This document shows positions 43,482 through 45,507 of a DNA stretch of 45,507 bases, one piece after another. Every line of letters starts with the position of its first letter. Position 1 is the stretch's first letter. The stretch comes from Streptomyces zingiberis (GTDB taxonomy: Bacteria; Actinomycetota; Actinomycetes; Streptomycetales; Streptomycetaceae), in the NCBI RefSeq assembly GCF_012034935.1, contig NZ_JAATEN010000034.1, positions 1-45,507 on the forward strand. The letters are read 5' to 3'. The notes beneath the pieces are model-generated. The model ran no database searches. It was not told the origin of the DNA and worked only from the letters and a program-made list of their open reading frames with translations. The position numbers and the translations under genes are program-made.

Positions 43482-44732
43482 TCACTCACGCGCCCGTGGC
43501 AGCCCCGGAGCGGGAGGCGCCGATCGGCGGCCTTCTTCCGGCCGGCCGGTGAGACCGGGAACATCCCAGTCCCGGGCCACGGCGCCGGCGTCCGCGCCAG
43601 GCAGAGCCGGCGGCCTGCGGATGGAACCGGGCGTCACGGAGAAACGAGGCGCCGGAGCGGGCTGGGTGACCCCGGCATACTCGGTGAAGGTCGCCCGGGC
43701 AGCGAGATGCGGGTGGTCCGCGGCCTCGCGGAGCGAGAGCACCGGTGCCACACATGCGTCGGAACCGGAGAACACCTCCGTCCACTCCTCGCGGGTGCGG
43801 CTGCGGAAGCGGGCGGCCACGGCCTCCCGCAGTTCGGGCCAGTGACGCGGGTCCCCGCGGTCCGGCACCACTGCGGGAACACCGGCCTCCCCGGGACCGG
43901 CGGGCTCCGCCTCCCCCTCGCCCCCATCCGTCTCCCTGCCGCCTCCGCCCAGGCCGAGCAGACGGATGAACTCGGCATAGAAGCGTTCCTCGAGGGCGCC
44001 GACCGCCATCCAACCGCCGTCGGAGGTCTCGTACACCCCGTAGAAAGGGGCTCCGCCGTCGAGCAGGTTGACACCCCGCCGGTCCTGCCAGGCGCCGGCG
44101 GCCAGCAGGGCGTGGATCATCGTGGTGAGGTGGGCCGTGCCGTCCGTGACGGCCGCGTCGACCACCTGTCCGAGGCCGGTGGCCCGCGCGTGGTGGAGCG
44201 CGGCGAGGACACCGACGACGAGATAGAGGGATCCCCCCGCGTAGTCGCCGAGGAGATTGGCGGGAAACGCGGGCGGCCCGCCATCCGGGCCGGTCAGGTG
44301 AAGGGCACCGGTGAGAGCGATGTAACCGATGTCGTGACCGGCGGTCGAAGCGAGCGGCCCGTCCTGGCCCCAGCCGGTCATCCGCCCGTAGACGAGACGG
44401 GGGTTACGTGCCAGACAGTGATCCGGACCGAGGCCCAGGCGCTCGGTCACTCCAGGACGGTGACCTTCCAGGAGGACGTCCGCGCGGTCGATGAGCGCGA
44501 GGGCGGCCTCACGACCGGCATCGCTCTTGAGGTCGAGGAGCACGGACCGCTTGTTCCGCCCGGTGAGATCGGAGGCCGGGTCGACACCGAGGCCGGGGCC
44601 GCCGGGGCGATCGATCCTCACCACGTCGGCGCCGAGGTCGGCGAGGAGCATCGCCGCGAACGGCCCCGGGCCGATCCCCGCCAGTTCCACCACCCGCACG
44701 CCTGTCAGCGGACCGCTTCCGGTTACTGCCAT
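43482..44732 (-). CDS. Alpha-methylacyl-CoA racemase (CaiB/BaiF family III)
   Basis: A 416-residue CoA-transferase-fold enzyme. GRMTGWGQDGP...AGHDIGYIALTGAL (~116-144) and LLGDYAGGSLYLVVGVLAAL (~160-180) match alpha-methylacyl-CoA racemase, where His (here H133) and Asp (here D163) are the acid/base pair. The enzyme epimerises 2-methylacyl-CoA so that branched chains can enter beta-oxidation. An Ala/Gly/Glu-rich insert near 290-310 and a ~40-residue disordered tail are present. ATG at 44732 has GAGGT 6 bases upstream. A dyad at 44934-44960 may control it. Confidence 0.92.
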   Translation of the reverse strand: MAVTGSGPLTGVRVVELAGIGPGPFAAMLLADLGADVVRIDRPGGPGLGVDPASDLTGRNKRSVLLDLKSDAGREAALALIDRADVLLEGHRPGVTERLGLGPDHCLARNPRLVYGRMTGWGQDGPLASTAGHDIGYIALTGALHLTGPDGGPPAFPANLLGDYAGGSLYLVVGVLAALHHARATGLGQVVDAAVTDGTAHLTTMIHALLAAGAWQDRRGVNLLDGGAPFYGVYETSDGGWMAVGALEERFYAEFIRLLGLGGGGRETDGGEGEAEPAGPGEAGVPAVVPDRGDPRHWPELREAVAARFRSRTREEWTEVFSGSDACVAPVLSLREAADHPHLAARATFTEYAGVTQPAPAPRFSVTPGSIRRPPALPGADAGAVARDWDVPGLTGRPEEGRRSAPPAPGLPRARE

Positions 44733-44933
44733 CGAGACCTCAGATCCCAGACTCACGCCGCGCGGCCGGACTTCTCCCGCCGCGGTCCGCCCCACCCCGG
44801 CTCCACTGCGGAATTCCGGATCCGCGGGGTGCGGATCTCCGGGACTCCGGACGGGCCCGGCGGATCCGGCGCGCGGTCCCGGACGGCCGGACGCACCGCT
44901 TCCACCGCCGCTCGACCCACACTGACGCGATGC

Positions 44934-44960
44934 TGCTGTGACACCACTGATGTGACAGCA
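44934..44960. promoter_or_regulatory. 27-bp dyad upstream of the racemase gene
   Basis: TGCTGTGACA and TGTGACAGCA are near-perfect inverted arms (one mismatch) around 7 bases, and the pairing extends a few bases outward (44931-44963). It is ~200 bases upstream of the racemase ATG. The geometry suits a TetR/GntR-type dimer; the regulator is not in the window. Confidence 0.5.
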
Positions 44961-45311
44961 ACAATGCTATGGACGGGCCGACACTCAGCACAACCCCTCT
45001 GTCCGGGAGTGCGACAGGACAGCCGCACCCCGGGAACGTCCCCCCGCGCCCCTCTCCTTCCGGCCGGAGACCTGCCGCACCGGCGGCGCTGAGGGGACGG
45101 AAGGCTCCTCCGGCGCGGTGAGAACGCAGTGAAGTTGAAGAGGAGAGGGCAAGGCCTGGCGGACACCGTGAGCGGTCACCGTGCTGGATAGGGACGCCGA
45201 CCGCAGAATCCTGGCTTGCGCATGCGTGCGGTAGGGGCGAGGTCGAGGCGTGCGCCGTGAGCCACGCCGGGTGGACGTGCGGTGGCGTGTCTCGGATGCG
45301 TTGACGGGCTG

Positions 45312-45400
45312 CGGCTCGGTGGTGCCCTTGCACTGCGGTTACGGCTCGATGGAGCCCTTGCACTGCGGTTACGGCTCGATGGAGCCCTTGCACTGCGGGG
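45312..45400. repeat. 30-bp direct repeats, 3 copies
   Basis: Copies start at 45312, 45342 and 45372 and share the CCCTTGCACTGCGG core; the first has three changes and the last is cut short. Copies 2 and 3 each contain a small GCTC/GAGC hairpin. A further fragment (GCGGTTACGGC) appears at ~45419. The repeats are contiguous, without spacers. Confidence 0.88.
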
Positions 45401-45507
45401 TTGAGGCTTGGGGTGGGGTGCGGTTACGGCGCCGGGGGGGGGGCGCGGGGGGGGGGGGGGGGGGGGCGCGGGGCGGGGGGGTTTGGGGGGGGGGGGGGTT
45501 TTGGGGC

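Larger units (their letters stand above)
44733..45507. other. Right end: regulatory dyad, 30-bp repeats, then homopolymer artefact
   Basis: A 27-bp dyad lies at 44934-44960 and three 30-bp repeat copies at 45312-45400. Minus-strand frames here lack family resemblance. From ~45430 to the end the sequence is mainly G runs broken by a few C/T, matching the poly-G artefact at the left end. Confidence 0.65.

Noticed and set aside
44740..45393. 217-codon minus-strand frame near the right end
   Set aside because: It starts inside the 30-bp repeats, runs across the dyad and racemase promoter region, and has no recognisable domain.
45312..45400. Possible CRISPR array
   Set aside because: The 30-bp units abut each other without spacers and no cas genes are present.

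Overview
The window looks like a 45.5 kb contig from a Streptomyces or close relative. GC is very high with strong third-position GC bias, GTG starts are frequent, many genes overlap as ATGA/GTGA, and the families are typical of the group (DUF397/XRE pair, DUF574 methyltransferase, LPFR-motif small protein, SCO6745-like protein, hopanoid genes). Both ends run into long G/C homopolymers that look like sequencing or assembly artefacts, so the true contig is probably about 130..45420. From memory, the order idi / CDP-alcohol genes / ABC exporter / hpnC-hpnH resembles the S. coelicolor SCO6745-SCO6766 region.

Layout. (1) 349-6381: accessory set with an MBL-fold hydrolase, a DUF574 methyltransferase, a whiJ-like regulatory triad (DUF397, XRE-DUF5753, divergent anti-sigma-like ATPase) and a tyrosine-phosphatase-like protein. 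(2) 6484-16617, minus strand: hopanoid operon hpnC-hpnD-hpnE-polyprenyl diphosphate synthase-shc-hpnG-hpnH. It covers FPP to squalene to hopene to adenosylhopane and on to ribosylhopane. The ispG/dxs/hpnO genes that follow hpnH in S. coelicolor are absent. (3) 17669-24898, minus strand: seven genes for a phospho-polyol surface glycan (large CDP-alcohol transferase with a probable CTG start, nucleotidyltransferase, glycerol-1-phosphate-dehydrogenase-like enzyme, second CDP-alcohol transferase, GT2 glycosyltransferase, two-gene ABC exporter). (4) 25382-31288, plus strand: idi, SCO6745-like protein, LPFR small protein, Tex, EamA exporter. (5) 31516-33423: BCCT transporter, divergent from a MerR regulator at 33919. 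(6) 35243-39186: an unrecognised two-gene system, a STAND-like ATPase with a broken Walker A plus a membrane-anchored periplasmic-binding-protein receptor. (7) 39418-44732, minus strand: beta-oxidation trio (FadB-like multienzyme, thiolase, alpha-methylacyl-CoA racemase).

Two features stand out. First, the region-3 cluster appears to combine an archaeal-type glycerol-1-phosphate enzyme with CDP-polyol chemistry and export; its product is unknown. Second, the window carries an unusual load of short tandem repeats, most with a 12-bp period (3343, 7963, 8125, 13250, 15446, 37571, 43037). Several lie inside hopanoid genes as in-frame low-complexity linkers. There is also an 80-bp duplication of the hpnD/hpnE junction and an insertion at the hpnC/hpnD junction, both of which keep translational coupling.
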